Assembly: GCF_043290135.1 (NCBI RefSeq)
Contig: NC_134701.1
Coordinates: forward strand, 8,524,001 to 8,588,000
DNA: 64,000 nt
Reading direction: 5' to 3'
DNA from: Rhipicephalus microplus
Taxonomy: Eukaryota; Arthropoda; Arachnida; Ixodida; Ixodidae
Part shown: piece after piece, positions 1 to 8,500 of the stretch
Position numbering within the stretch: the stretch's first letter is position 1
Layout of the letters: each line of letters opens with the position of its first letter
The notes under the pieces: generated by a model
Seen by the model: only the letters and a program-made list of their open reading frames with translations
What the model was told of the DNA's origin: nothing
The model's database searches: none
Made by a program: the position numbers and the translations under genes

Positions 1-67
1 CGCTTTTTTTTCTTTGGGCTGATACCTTTAAGATATGTTCTGATGGTGGTGAGAGTGGAGCAGGACT

Positions 68-141
68 GTCTCCGTGGCGCAATTGGCTTGCGCGATCGGC
101 TGTTAACCGAAAGGTTGGAGGTTCGAGCCCACCCGGTGGTG
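68..141 (+). tRNA. tRNA-Asn(GTT)-like unit, main class
   Basis: Representative of the commonest class. Arms in order: acceptor GTCTCCG (68-74), D stem GCGC/GCGC, anticodon loop CTGTTAA with GTT at 102-104, T arm GGAGG-TTCGAGC-CCACC, 3' acceptor strand CGGTGGT and discriminator G. The A box and B box (GGTTCGAGCCC) fit Pol III consensus, and an eight-T run follows. The cloverleaf is imperfect: U4 faces U69 in the acceptor (with two G-U pairs at its end), A faces A at the base of the anticodon stem, and A51 faces A63 in the T stem. It is recognisably tRNA-Asn derived; whether it gives a charged tRNA is doubtful. Confidence 0.65.
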
Positions 142-215
142 GTGCGGCGCTTTTTTTTCTTTGGGCTGATAGCTTTGAAGATATGTTATGATGGTGGTGA
201 GAGTGGAGCAAGACT

Positions 216-289
216 GTCTCCGTTGCGCAATTGACAAGCTGAATCGGCTGTTAACCGAAAGGTTGGAGGTTGGAGCCCACCCGGTGGTG
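216..289 (+). tRNA. tRNA-Asn-like unit with broken D arm
   Basis: The anticodon GTT is kept. The D-loop GG is replaced by GA and the 3' strand of the D stem reads GCTG, so the D stem no longer pairs fully. The B box has C to G (GGTTGGAG), which should weaken TFIIIC binding. The same D-arm variant recurs at 2565 and in later copies (for example near 12165, 36850 and 49530), so it spread by duplication and did not arise repeatedly. Most likely a pseudogene unit. Confidence 0.5.
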
Positions 290-361
290 GTGCGGCGCTT
301 TTTTTCTTTGGGCTGATAGCTTGAAGGTATGTTCTGATGGTGGTGAGAGTAGAGCAGGACT

Positions 362-435
362 GTCTCCGTGGCGCAATTGGCTAGCGCGATCGGCTGTTAA
401 CCGAAAGGTTGGAGTTTCGAGCCCTCCCGAGAGTG
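362..435 (+). tRNA. tRNA-Asn(GTT)-like unit, second T-arm class
   Basis: Left half as in the main class, but the T arm is GGAGT-TTCGAGC-CCTCC. The A51-U63 pair is restored, while U53 faces C61. The 3' acceptor strand (CGAGAGT) pairs poorly with GTCTCCG. The following linker ends in GTTGC, then a five-T run, a C and TTT. This right half, usually with CGGG after the T stem, is the second major class in the window and alternates with the first. Confidence 0.55.
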
Positions 436-507
436 GTGTGTTGCTTTTTCCTTTGCGCTGATAGCTTTGAAGATATGTTCTGATGGTGGTGAGAGTGGAG
501 CACGGCT

Positions 508-580
508 GTCTCCGTGGCGCAGTTGGCTAGCGTGATTGGCTGTTAACCAAAAGGTTGGAGGTTCGAGCCACCCGGTGGTG
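508..580 (+). tRNA. tRNA-Asn-like unit with 1-nt T-stem deletion
   Basis: The anticodon stem is UUGG/CCAA in place of the commoner UCGG/CCGA, a paired (covarying) change. One C is missing after the T loop (GAGCCACCC), so the T stem slips by a base. The downstream linker reads GCGGTGG before the T run. This variant set recurs in many blocks (near 2124, 3007, 9530, 12470, 40410 and 56600). Confidence 0.55.
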
Positions 581-654
581 GTGCGGTGGTTTTTTTTCTT
601 TGGGTTGATAGCTTTGAAGATATGTTCTGATGATGGTGAGAGTGGAGCAGGACT

Positions 655-728
655 GTCTCCGTGGCGCAATTGGCTAGCGCGATCGGCTGTTAACCGAAAA
701 CTCGGAGGTTCGAGCCCACCCAGTGGTG
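655..728 (+). tRNA. tRNA-Asn(GTT)-like unit, AACTC variable-loop variant
   Basis: Anticodon GTT and both Pol III boxes are intact. The variable region reads AACTC in place of AGGTT, and the 3' acceptor strand begins CAGTGGT, which removes the C6-G67 pair. The unit belongs to a block also present near 12604 and 49969. Confidence 0.55.
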
Positions 729-1829
729 GTGCGGCGCTTTTTTTTCTTTGGGCTGATACCTTTAAGATATGTTCTGATGGTGGTGATAGTGGAGCAGGAG
801 TGTCTCCGTGGCGCAATGGGCTAGCGCGATCGGCTGTTAACCGAAAGGTTGGAGTTTCGAGCCCTCCCGGGTGTGGTGTGTTGCTTTTTTCTTTGCGCTG
901 ATAGCTTTGAAGATATGTTCTGATGGTGGTGAGAGTGGAGCAGGACTGTCTCCGTGGCGCAATCGGCTAGTGCGATCAGCTGTTAACCGAAAGGTTGGAG
1001 GTTTGAGCCCACCCGGTGGTGGTGCGGCGCTTTTTTTCTTTGCGCTGATAGCTTTGAAGATATGTTCTGATGGTGGTGAGAGTGGAGAAAGACTGTCTCC
1101 TTGGCGCAATGGGCTAGCGCGATCGGCTGTTAACCGAAAGGTTGGAGTTTCGAGCCCTCCCGGGTGTGGTGTGTTGCTTTTTTCTTTGCGCTGATAGCTT
1201 TGAAGATATGTTCTGATGGTGGTGAGAGTGGAGCAGGACTGTCTCCGTGGCGCAATTGGCTAGCGCGATCGGCTGTTGACCGAAAGGTTGGAGTTTCGAG
1301 CCCTCCCGGGAATGGTGTGTTGCTTTTTTCTTTGCGCTGATAGCTTTGAAGATATGTTCTGATGGTGGTGAAGTGGAGCAAGACTGTCTCCGTGGCGCAA
1401 TTGGCTAGCGCGATCGGCTGTTAATCGAAAAGCCGGAGGTTCGAGCCCACCCAGTGGTGGTGCGGCGCTTTTTTTTCTTTGGGCTGATAGCTTTGAAGAT
1501 ATGTTCTGATGGTGGTGAGAGTGGAGCAGGGCTGTCTCCATGACGCAAGTGGCTAGCGCGATCGGCTGTTAACCAAACGGTCGGAGGTTCGAGCCCACCC
1601 GGTGGTGGTATGGCGCTTGTTTTTCTTTGCGCTGATAGCTTTGAAGATATGTTCTGATGGTGGTGAGAGTGGAGCACGACTGTCTCCGTGGCGCAGTTGG
1701 CTAGCGCGATCGGCTGTTAACCGAAAGGTTGGAGGTTCGAGCCCACCCGGTGGTGGTGCGGCGCTTTTTTTTCTTTGTGCTGATAGCTTTGAAGATATGT
1801 TCTCATGGTGGTGAGAGTGGACCAGGACG

Positions 1830-1903
1830 GTCCCCGGGGCACAATTCGCTAGCGCGATCGGCTGTTAACCGAAAAGTTGGAGGTTCGAGCCCTCCCGAGT
1901 GGG
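1830..1903 (+). tRNA. tRNA-Asn(GTT)-like unit with fully paired T stem
   Basis: One of the few classes in which the T stem pairs perfectly (GGAGG/CCTCC). The acceptor 5' strand is GTCCCCG, the next bases are GGGCAC, and the D loop reads AATTCGCTA, so the A box loses one G. The 3' acceptor strand CGAGTGG still pairs badly. Related copies with a GTCCCCG or GTCTCCG start occur near 15585, 28770, 34060, 54670, 59230 and 63360. Confidence 0.5.
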
Positions 1904-1975
1904 GTGTGTTGCTGTTTTCTTTGCGCTGATAGCTTTGAAGTTATGTTCTGATGGTGGTGAGAGTGGAGCACGATT

Positions 1976-2049
1976 GTCTCCGTGGCGCAATTGGCTAGCG
2001 CGATCTGCTCTTAACCGAAAGGTTGGAGGTTGGAGCCCACCCGGTGGTG
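1976..2049 (+). tRNA. tRNA-Asn-like unit with CTT anticodon
   Basis: The anticodon loop reads CTCTTAA, changing the anticodon at 2010-2012 from GTT to CTT (Lys by the code). The anticodon stem also has a U-C mispair and the B box reads GGTTGGAG, so this is probably a decayed copy. Whether any RNA from it would be charged cannot be told. Confidence 0.5.
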
Positions 2050-2858
2050 GTGCGGCGCTTTTTTTTCTTTGTGCTGATAGCTTTGAAGATATGTTCTGAT
2101 GGTGGTGAGAGTGGAGCAGGACTGTCTCCGTGGCGCAATCGGCTAGCGCGATTGGCTGTTAACCAAAAGGTTGGAGGTTCGAGCCACCCGATGGTGGTGC
2201 GGTGGTTTTTTTTCTTTGGGCTGATAGCTTTGAAGATATGTTCTGATGATGGAGAGAGTGGAGCAGGACTGTCTCCGTGGCGCAATTGGCTAGCGCGATC
2301 GGCTGTTAACCGAAAAGTCGGAGGTTCGAGCCCACCCAGTGGTGGTGCGGCGCTTTTTTTTCTTTGGGCTGATACCTTTAAGATATGTTCTGATGGTGGT
2401 GAGAGTGGAGCAGGAGTGTCTCCGTGGCGCAATTGGCTTGCGCGATCGGCTGTTAACCGAAAGGTTGGAGGTTCGAGCTCACCCGGTGGTGGTGCGGCGC
2501 TTTTTTTCTTTGGGCTGATAGCTTTGAAGATATGTTATGATGGTGGTGAGAGTGGAGCAAGACTGTCTCCGTTGCGCAATTGACAAGCTGAATCGGCTGT
2601 TAACCGTAAGGTTAGAGGTTCGAGCCCACCCGGTGGTGGTGCGGCGCTTTTTTTTCTTTGGGCTGATAGCTTTGAAGGTATGTTCTGATGGTGGTGAGAG
2701 TAGAGCAGGACTGTCTCCGTGGGGCAATTGGCTAGCGCGATCGGCTGTTAACCGAAAGGTTGGAGTTTCGAGCCCTCCCGGGAGTGGCGTGTTGCTTTTT
2801 TCTTTGCGCTGATAGCTTTGAAGATATGTTCTGATGGTGGTGAGAGTGGAGCACGACG

Positions 2859-2932
2859 GTCTCCGTGGCGCAGTTGGCCAGCGCGATCGGCTGTGAACCG
2901 AAAGGTTGGAGGTTCGAGCCCACCCGGTGGTG
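2859..2932 (+). tRNA. tRNA-Asn-like unit with GTG anticodon
   Basis: The anticodon loop is CTGTGAA, giving GTG (His by the code) at 2893-2895. The rest of the unit is main class with A and B boxes intact. The same variant occurs at 23617 and 32287, so it was carried along in duplicated blocks. Confidence 0.5.
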
Positions 2933-3888
2933 GTGCGGCGCTTTTTTTTCTTTGTGCTGATAGCTTTGAAGATATGTTCTGATGGTGGTGAGAGTGGAGC
3001 AGGACTGTCTCCGTGGCGCAATGGGCTAGCGCGATTGGCTGTTAACCAAAAGGTTGGAGGTTCGAGCCACCCGGTGGTGGTGCGGTGGTTTTTTTTCTTT
3101 GGGCTGTTAGCTTTGAAGATATGTTCTGATGGTGGTGAGAGTGGAGCAGGACTGTCTCCGTGGCGCAATGGGCTAGCGTGATCGGCTGTTAACCGAAAGG
3201 TTGGAGTTTCGAGCCCTCCCGGGTGTGGTGTGTTGCTTTTTTCTTTGCGCTGATAGCTTTGAAAATATGTTCTGATGGTGGTGAGAGTGGAGCAGGACTG
3301 TCTCCGTGGCGCAATTGGCTAGTGCGACCAGCTGTTAACCGTAAGGTTGGAGGTTTGAGCCCACCCGGTGGTGGTGCGGCGCTTTTTTTCTTTGCGCTGA
3401 TAGCTTTGAAGATATGTTCTGATGGTGGTGAGAGTGGAGCAAGACTGTCTCCGTGGCGAAATGGGCTAGCGCGATCGGCTGTTAACCGAAAGGTTGGAGT
3501 TTCGAGCCCTCCCGGGTGTGGTGTGTTGCTTTTTTCTTTGAGCTGATAGCTTTAAAAATATGTTCTGATGGTGGTGAGAGTGGAGCAGGACTGTCTCCGT
3601 GGCGCAATTGGCTAGTGCGATCAGCTGTTAACCGAAAAGTTGGAGGTTCGAGCCCACCCGGTGGTGGTGCGGCGCTTTTTTTTCTTTGGGCTGATAGCTT
3701 TGAAGATATGTTCTGATGGTGGTGAGAGTGGAGCAGGACTGTCTCCATGGCGCAATTGGCTAGCGCGATCGGCTGTTAACCAAACGATCGGAGGTTCGAG
3801 CCCACCCGGTGGTGGTATGGCGCTTGTTTTTCTTTGGGCTGATAGCTTTGAAGATATGTTCTGATGGTGGTGAGAGTGGAGCAGGACT

Positions 3889-3962
3889 GTCTCCGTGGCG
3901 CAATAGGCTAGTGCGATCGGCTGTTAACCGGAAGGTTGGAGTTTCGAGCCATCCCGGGAGTG
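3889..3962 (+). tRNA. tRNA-Asn(GTT)-like unit just upstream of the retrotransposon
   Basis: Last complete unit before the insertion. The T arm is GGAGT/CATCC with two mispairs and the 3' acceptor strand is CGGGAGT. A six-T terminator lies at 3972-3977, about 27 bp before the retrotransposon's first base. Its spacer is the one split by the insertion. Confidence 0.55.
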
Positions 3963-3999
3963 GTGTGTTGCTTTTTTCTTTGCGCTGTTAGCTTTGAAG

Positions 4000-4003
4000 A
4001 TAT
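4000..4003 (+). other. Target-site duplication, left copy
   Basis: ATAT directly before the 5' LTR, repeated at 9185-9188 after the 3' LTR. An uninterrupted array unit has a single ATAT at this point (GAAGATATGTTC), so the duplication and the empty-site sequence are both readable within the window. A 4-bp duplication suits Ty3/gypsy integrases. Confidence 0.93.
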
Positions 4004-4139
4004 TGACACACCTCGATGGGCGCATGAAGAGGAAGAGGTAGAAGCGGTCTGACTCACGAGCAGCTCGGTCGCCGGTTTCTGGCTCTGAGCTGTACCGATC
4101 TCAACCATTTCCTGTAAATAAACGCGTTCCTTCGTCACA
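4004..4139 (+). repeat. 5' long terminal repeat (136 bp)
   Basis: Begins TGACACACC and ends TTCGTCACA, with the TG...CA ends of retroviral-type LTRs and a short imperfect inverted terminal repeat (TGAC...TCACA). It contains an AATAAA polyadenylation signal at 4117-4122, 17 bp before its end. No clear TATA box is seen. At 136 bp it is short for the group. It matches the 3' LTR at every base I compared. Confidence 0.96.
4117..4122 (+). promoter_or_regulatory. AATAAA polyadenylation signal in 5' LTR
   Basis: Exact AATAAA hexamer near the LTR end; the corresponding site in the 3' LTR (9162-9167) would end the genomic RNA. Confidence 0.6.
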
Positions 4140-4277
4140 GTTGTGGTGGAAGGTGCGGGGTAAGCCAGCTACTGTCAAGCGAGACCGGAGAGCAGCCGTC
4201 TACTAACGACGGAACCGCAAGAGCACGAGCTTCGCCGCAGCCGTCGACTAGCGGGCTTGCCACCACTACCTCAAGAT
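4140..4277 (+). other. Retrotransposon leader with candidate primer-binding site
   Basis: Noncoding leader between the 5' LTR and the first gag ATG. A primer-binding site is expected at its start. The only nearby TGG-led stretch is at 4144-4160 (TGGTGGAAGGTGCGGGG), four bases after the LTR; I cannot match it to a known tRNA 3' end. It is not complementary to the 3' end of the array's Asn-like units. The reading frame of gag is open upstream of the ATG at 4278, but no ATG occurs there in frame. Confidence 0.45.
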
Positions 4278-5507
4278 ATGAACTTGGACGGAGACATCCA
4301 GCAGCCGGTCGCGAGGGCGCCGTCTTTCCACTACCGAGAGCCACGCACATTTACAGGAAAACCTGGCGATGACGTTGAAGAATGGCTCAGCCACTATCAA
4401 CGGGTGAGCCGAGCCAATGGCTGGAATGCGGCCAGCCAGTTGTCCCACGTGGGTCTATTTCTCGATGGCAGTGCTTTAGTGTGGTTCGAGAATCACGAAG
4501 ACACCTTGACAACATGGGACCAGTTTATGGAGGAGATCAAGAAGTGCTTTGGCGACCCTGCGACGAAGAAGAAACGTGCGGAGCAAATGTTGTCGCAGAG
4601 AGCTCAAGCTTGTGGTGAGACATGCAGAACCTACATTGAGGAGGTACTGAAACTGTGCAAATGTGTGGACACCAACATGACGGAAGAGGACAAGGTGGGC
4701 CACATTCTCAAAGGAATTGCGGAAGACGTCTACCACTTCCTTATCGGCAAGGAGAGTCTTGAGTCTGTGGCCGATGTGATTGGGCACTGCCGAACGTTTG
4801 AGGCCCTGAAGACTCGCCGCATCACTACGAAGTTCGGACGCCTTGCCAATGTTACGACCGTCGCCACTGTCGATGTGTGCCAAGACTCCGTGCCTACCGA
4901 CCTTTCGTCAACGATTCGCCTCATTGTACGTGAGGAACTTCGTCGTCACCTTTACGCGCCCTCGAACGCCCGAGAACCACCGTGCGATACACCGTCCACA
5001 AGTATCAATGCTACGAGTTTCGAGGAGCGCAGCTATTCCAACCGCGGCCCTCAGCTAAGGGCTCCACCACCGGCGTCTTCTTATGTAGAGCCGCCTTATG
5101 CTCCCCACAGTCGTTACGGCTACAACAGCCATCCACCTCCTTTTGCGTCTCAGTGGGAACAGAGCGCCGCGTACCCTCAACATCCAGCGACGTTCCCTAT
5201 GCCCCGTGAACGGCCCGTCTGCTACCAGTGCGGTGTTCGTGGACATATCGCCCGATTTTGCCCAATGCGACGTAATCCACGTTCGACATTCCCTCAGAGA
5301 TCCGCGACGTTTGCACAACGAAGCCAACGGCCTGACTACACCTACTGGCCCCCCAACCCAACTGACGAGCGGCACGCCTACCAGCCGATCAACCGGAGTG
5401 ATTCGCCCGGATCTGTGCGCAGCTTAACGCCGCCCACCACCCGTCCACCTCGGTCACCATCTCCACGGCGCCGGTCACGAATGTCGTCTCCGCCACCGGG
5501 AAACTAG
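4278..5507 (+). CDS. gag: Gag polyprotein of Ty3/gypsy retrotransposon
   Basis: A 409-residue structural protein that would assemble the virus-like particle and bind element RNA. Residues about 24-170 fit the retrotransposon Gag capsid-like family: a FTGKPGDD start, a WL...Y helix, the FLDGSALVWFENH segment and a WDQF...F pattern. A single CCHC zinc knuckle (C-X2-C-X4-H-X4-C) lies at residues 315-328 (bases 5220-5261). Between them is a Pro/Tyr-rich linker, and the C-terminus is Arg/Ser/Pro rich, likely for nucleic-acid binding. I chose ATG 4278 because the frame upstream offers only a TTG. The last codons GGA AAC and the TAG stop form part of a frameshift heptamer, so a fraction of ribosomes should continue into pol. 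Confidence 0.93.
   Translation: MNLDGDIQQPVARAPSFHYREPRTFTGKPGDDVEEWLSHYQRVSRANGWNAASQLSHVGLFLDGSALVWFENHEDTLTTWDQFMEEIKKCFGDPATKKKRAEQMLSQRAQACGETCRTYIEEVLKLCKCVDTNMTEEDKVGHILKGIAEDVYHFLIGKESLESVADVIGHCRTFEALKTRRITTKFGRLANVTTVATVDVCQDSVPTDLSSTIRLIVREELRRHLYAPSNAREPPCDTPSTSINATSFEERSYSNRGPQLRAPPPASSYVEPPYAPHSRYGYNSHPPPFASQWEQSAAYPQHPATFPMPRERPVCYQCGVRGHIARFCPMRRNPRSTFPQRSATFAQRSQRPDYTYWPPNPTDERHAYQPINRSDSPGSVRSLTPPTTRPPRSPSPRRRSRMSSPPPGN
5498..5504 (+). promoter_or_regulatory. -1 ribosomal frameshift slippery heptamer GGGAAAC
   Basis: In gag phase the bases read G GGA AAC followed at once by the TAG stop (5505-5507), an exact X XXY YYZ slippery site. Slipping back one base puts ribosomes into the pol frame (next codons CTA GCC AGC), which stays open to 9013. 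Directly downstream, CCAGCG (5508-5513) can pair with CGCTGG (5533-5538) to form a six-base-pair stem over a GC-rich loop. The 3-nt spacer to that stem is shorter than usual, so the stimulatory structure may differ. Confidence 0.75.
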
Positions 5508-8500
5508 CCAGCGCGGCCGACGGAGGTGAGGTCGCTGGACGTACCGATTTTCATCAAAGAATGCCTCCACCAGTTTCTATGCTTCAGAATAAGGTTCAGG
5601 TACTTGTTGACGACGTTCCCACGATGGCATTGATAGACACTGGCGCAAGTGTTTCCGTGATGAGTTTAGTTTTTAAGCAACGACTGGGCCGTAAGGTTAT
5701 GTTTCACTGGGACAAACCTGCCACATTTCGGGCAGTGAGCGGCGCATTCTTGCGTCCTGTCGGCGTCTGCACTGCGTCTGTTAGTGTTGCCGGTAAAACG
5801 TTCAAGGCGGAATTCACAGTACTGGCTCAATCAACGCATGACGTTATACTTGGCATAGACTTTTTGCGAGAGTGTCGTGCGACCGTGGATTGTGGAGCAG
5901 GTGAGGTTCTGTTGTCTACTCTCGCCCAGCAGCCTGATTGTGAGAAAGGTAACCTCACTGTAGCTAAAGATGTACTTCTGCCAGCGTGGTCCACGGCCAG
6001 CGTACAAGTGACCACTTCGGAAACCAACTCGAGTTTGAATTCACGTGACATAGTGATTGAGCCGTTGCCTGTAGCTTGTCTCAAGAAAAACATCTTTGTA
6101 CCACGATGCATTGTATCTCTCGCAGACGAGACGGCTCAATTATGGGTGATAAACAGCTCACCCGAGTCGGTTGTACTACCGGCTGGTATGCGCCTTGCCC
6201 TGTTCGAAAAGCAGAGCAGCACCTGCATTGGAGCTTTAAGCGATCTTGAAAGGGCGGGTCCGGAAACTTCTGGTATGGAAGCTGAATTTTCAAAAATGGT
6301 TAGCAAGTCCATTTCCTCACAGAAGCGCAAAGACCTGGTTGCACTGCTGGCGAGGCATGCTAAAGTATTTGATTTTGCACGGAAGGTGCCTAGGGCTCAG
6401 ATACCGACCACGCGCGCTCGTCACAAGATCGATACTGGCTCTGCTCATCCTCTCCGACAAAAGCCCTATCGCGTGTCCGTGTCCGAACGCAAAGTTATTG
6501 CTGAACAAGTTGGCGAGATGCTAGCCACTGGTGTAATTCAAGAATCGTCAAGTCCGTGGGCTGCACCTGTTATTTTGGTAAAGAAAAAAGACGGGTCCTG
6601 GAGGTTCTGTGTTGATTATCGGCGTCTCAATTCTATAACCAAGAAGGACGTGTACCCCCTCCCCCGCATTGATGACGTAATTGACTGCCTTCATTCAGCT
6701 TCCTACTTTTCTTCGGTAGACTTGCGATCCGGGTATTGGCAGATTCCCATGGATCCAGTTGATAAAGAGAAGACGGCTTTTGTAACGCCAGACGGTCTAT
6801 TTGAATTTAATGTTATGCCGTTCGGCTTGTGTAATGCTCCGGCAACATTTGAACGCTATATGGATACCGTCTTGAGAGGCCTTAAATGGGAAATTTGTTT
6901 ATGTTACCTGGACGATGTGGTTATTTTTGGACGAACTTTTGAAGAACATAATCATCGCCTTGACGTTGTTCTCACATGTTTGGAGAAAGCCGCCTTGACA
7001 CTGAACTCAAAAAAATGTCGTTTCGGTGAACGGCAAACACTGGTTTTAGGACACCTTGTGGACAAAGCTGGTGTTAGGCCGGACCCGCAGAAAGTGGACG
7101 CCGTCAGCAAGTTTAAGCAGCCACAGTCTATCCGCGAGCTACGAAGCTTTCTGGGCCTATGCTCTTATTTTCGCCGCTTTGTACCTAATTTTGCTGAAAA
7201 GGCCCAGCCACTGACTGACTTGCTGCGCAAGGACGTCCCTTTCCACTGGACACCAAATTGTGAGTCAGCGTTTAAGCAACTAAAGTTCGCTCTCACTTCC
7301 GGGCCAATACTATGCCACTTCGATCCCTCTGCTTCCACGGAAATCCACACCGATGCCAGTGGAGTTGGTCTCGGCGCGGTGCTTATTCAACGACACAACA
7401 ATGCTGAACACGTCGTCGCCTATGCAAGCCGGTCCCTGAGCAAGGCAGAGCGTAATTATACGGTTACCGAATTGGAGTGCCTCGCCGTCGTTTTCGCCGT
7501 ACACAAGTTTCGCCCCTACATCTACGGTCGTCGTTTCTCAGTCATCACCGATCATCACTCTCTTTGCTGGTTGGTGAGCCTACGTGATCCATCTGGTCGA
7601 CTTGCGCGATGGGCCATACGGTTACAAGAATTTGACTTCACGGTCCGCTATAAGAGCGGTAATCGCCACGCAGACGCTGACTGCCTGTCACGGCTTCCTC
7701 TACCAACGACCGAGTGTGAAGCTGATAATTTTGACGATTTTATCACAGCTATTGACTCTCATTTTCCTGACATCGCGGCTTTCCGGACAGCACAGCACGA
7801 GGATCATTGCTTAGATCACCTGTTTGCCTCCGCGAATGACCCGGCCAGTTCAAGCTCTTTTGTAGTCCATGACGCCGTCCTTTACAAGAAGAATTATTCT
7901 GGCCAAGGCGCCCGTCTGCTTCTGGTAGTTCCACGCACTCTACGTCCCCAAATTTTTCGGTTCTGCCATGACAACGCAACCAGTGGGCACATGGGCTTCG
8001 CCAGAACGTTTCATCGCATCCAGCAAAGGTTTTACTGGCCCAAGATGCGACGCGACACAGAAAAATACGTAGCGGGTTGCGAACAATGTCAACGTCACAA
8101 GCGTCCCACGACTACATCACCCGGACCTCTCCATCCCGTACCACCTCCTAGCTCTCCCTTCGAGATTGTTGGTGTCGACCTTCTAGGTCCGTTTCCGCGG
8201 TCAGCCAGTGCCAATCGATGGGTCATCGTGTGCGTCGACCACCTGACGCGCTACGCAGAAACTGCGGCTATACCTACTGCAACAGCCTTTCACGTGTCGC
8301 AGTTTATGCTTCGGCATATCATTCTCCGTCATGGCCCTCCACGAGTCGTCATTAGCGACCGGGGACGTCAGTTCGTCGCTGACGTCGTTGAAGAGATCCT
8401 ACGCCTGTCTGCCAGCCAATTCCGCCACGCAACCCCGTATCACCCCCAGACGAATGGCCTCGTAGAGCGGACCAACAGGACGCTAACGAACATGTTGTCA

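Larger units (their letters stand above)
1..1488 (+). repeat. Block Q, copy 1 (three copies in window)
   Basis: Bases 1-1488 recur at 11950-13437 and 49315-50802 (offsets 11,949 and 49,314) with the same order of variant units. Copies 1 and 2 share CACGGCTG before the fourth unit where copy 3 has CACGACTG. The block may extend left of the window. Confidence 0.8.
1..4003 (+). repeat. tRNA-Asn-like tandem array, left segment (27 units)
   Basis: Twenty-seven head-to-tail units whose tRNA-like 5' ends lie at 68, 216, 362, 508, 655, 802, 948, 1095, 1241, 1386, 1534, 1682, 1830, 1976, 2124, 2271, 2418, 2565, 2713, 2859, 3007, 3154, 3300, 3447, 3593, 3741 and 3889, a mean spacing of 147 bp. Each unit has a 74-nt tRNA-like region, a short linker, a T run, and a spacer ending in a conserved leader (GTGGAGCAGGACT). 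All units share one strand. Units differ by linked substitutions in the T arm and 3' acceptor side, giving recurring classes. No protein gene is supported here; open frames in both directions follow the repeat period. The segment starts inside a unit and ends at the retrotransposon insertion. Confidence 0.95.

Noticed and set aside
68..364. tRNA-derived SINE copies
   Set aside because: Units are strictly head-to-tail with one spacing, with no poly-A or simple-repeat tail and no target duplications, so they amplified in place and not by retroposition.
397..816. Long open frames across array units on both strands (for example 60-290 aa, Arg/Ser/Pro or Phe/Trp rich)
   Set aside because: They recur every one or two units because 147 is divisible by three and stop codons fall in fixed places. 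The T run gives the Phe or Lys runs. There is no codon-level constraint or start context, and frames break wherever T-run length changes.
68..3962. Calling all units functional tRNA-Asn genes
   Set aside because: Anticodon and promoter boxes support tRNA origin, but acceptor and T stems are mispaired in the classes read; I labelled them tRNA-like with reduced confidence.
4140..4160. Array tRNA-Asn-like RNA as primer of the retrotransposon
   Set aside because: A matching primer-binding site would begin TGGCACCACCGGG; the leader reads TGGTGGAAGGTG instead.
4135..4350. Antisense ORF across the leader and gag start
   Set aside because: Short, no domain, overlaps the leader; a by-product of GC-rich sequence.
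5055..5375. Antisense and alternative-frame ORFs inside gag and pol
   Set aside because: They overlap the well-supported gag and pol frames and show no recognisable domain.
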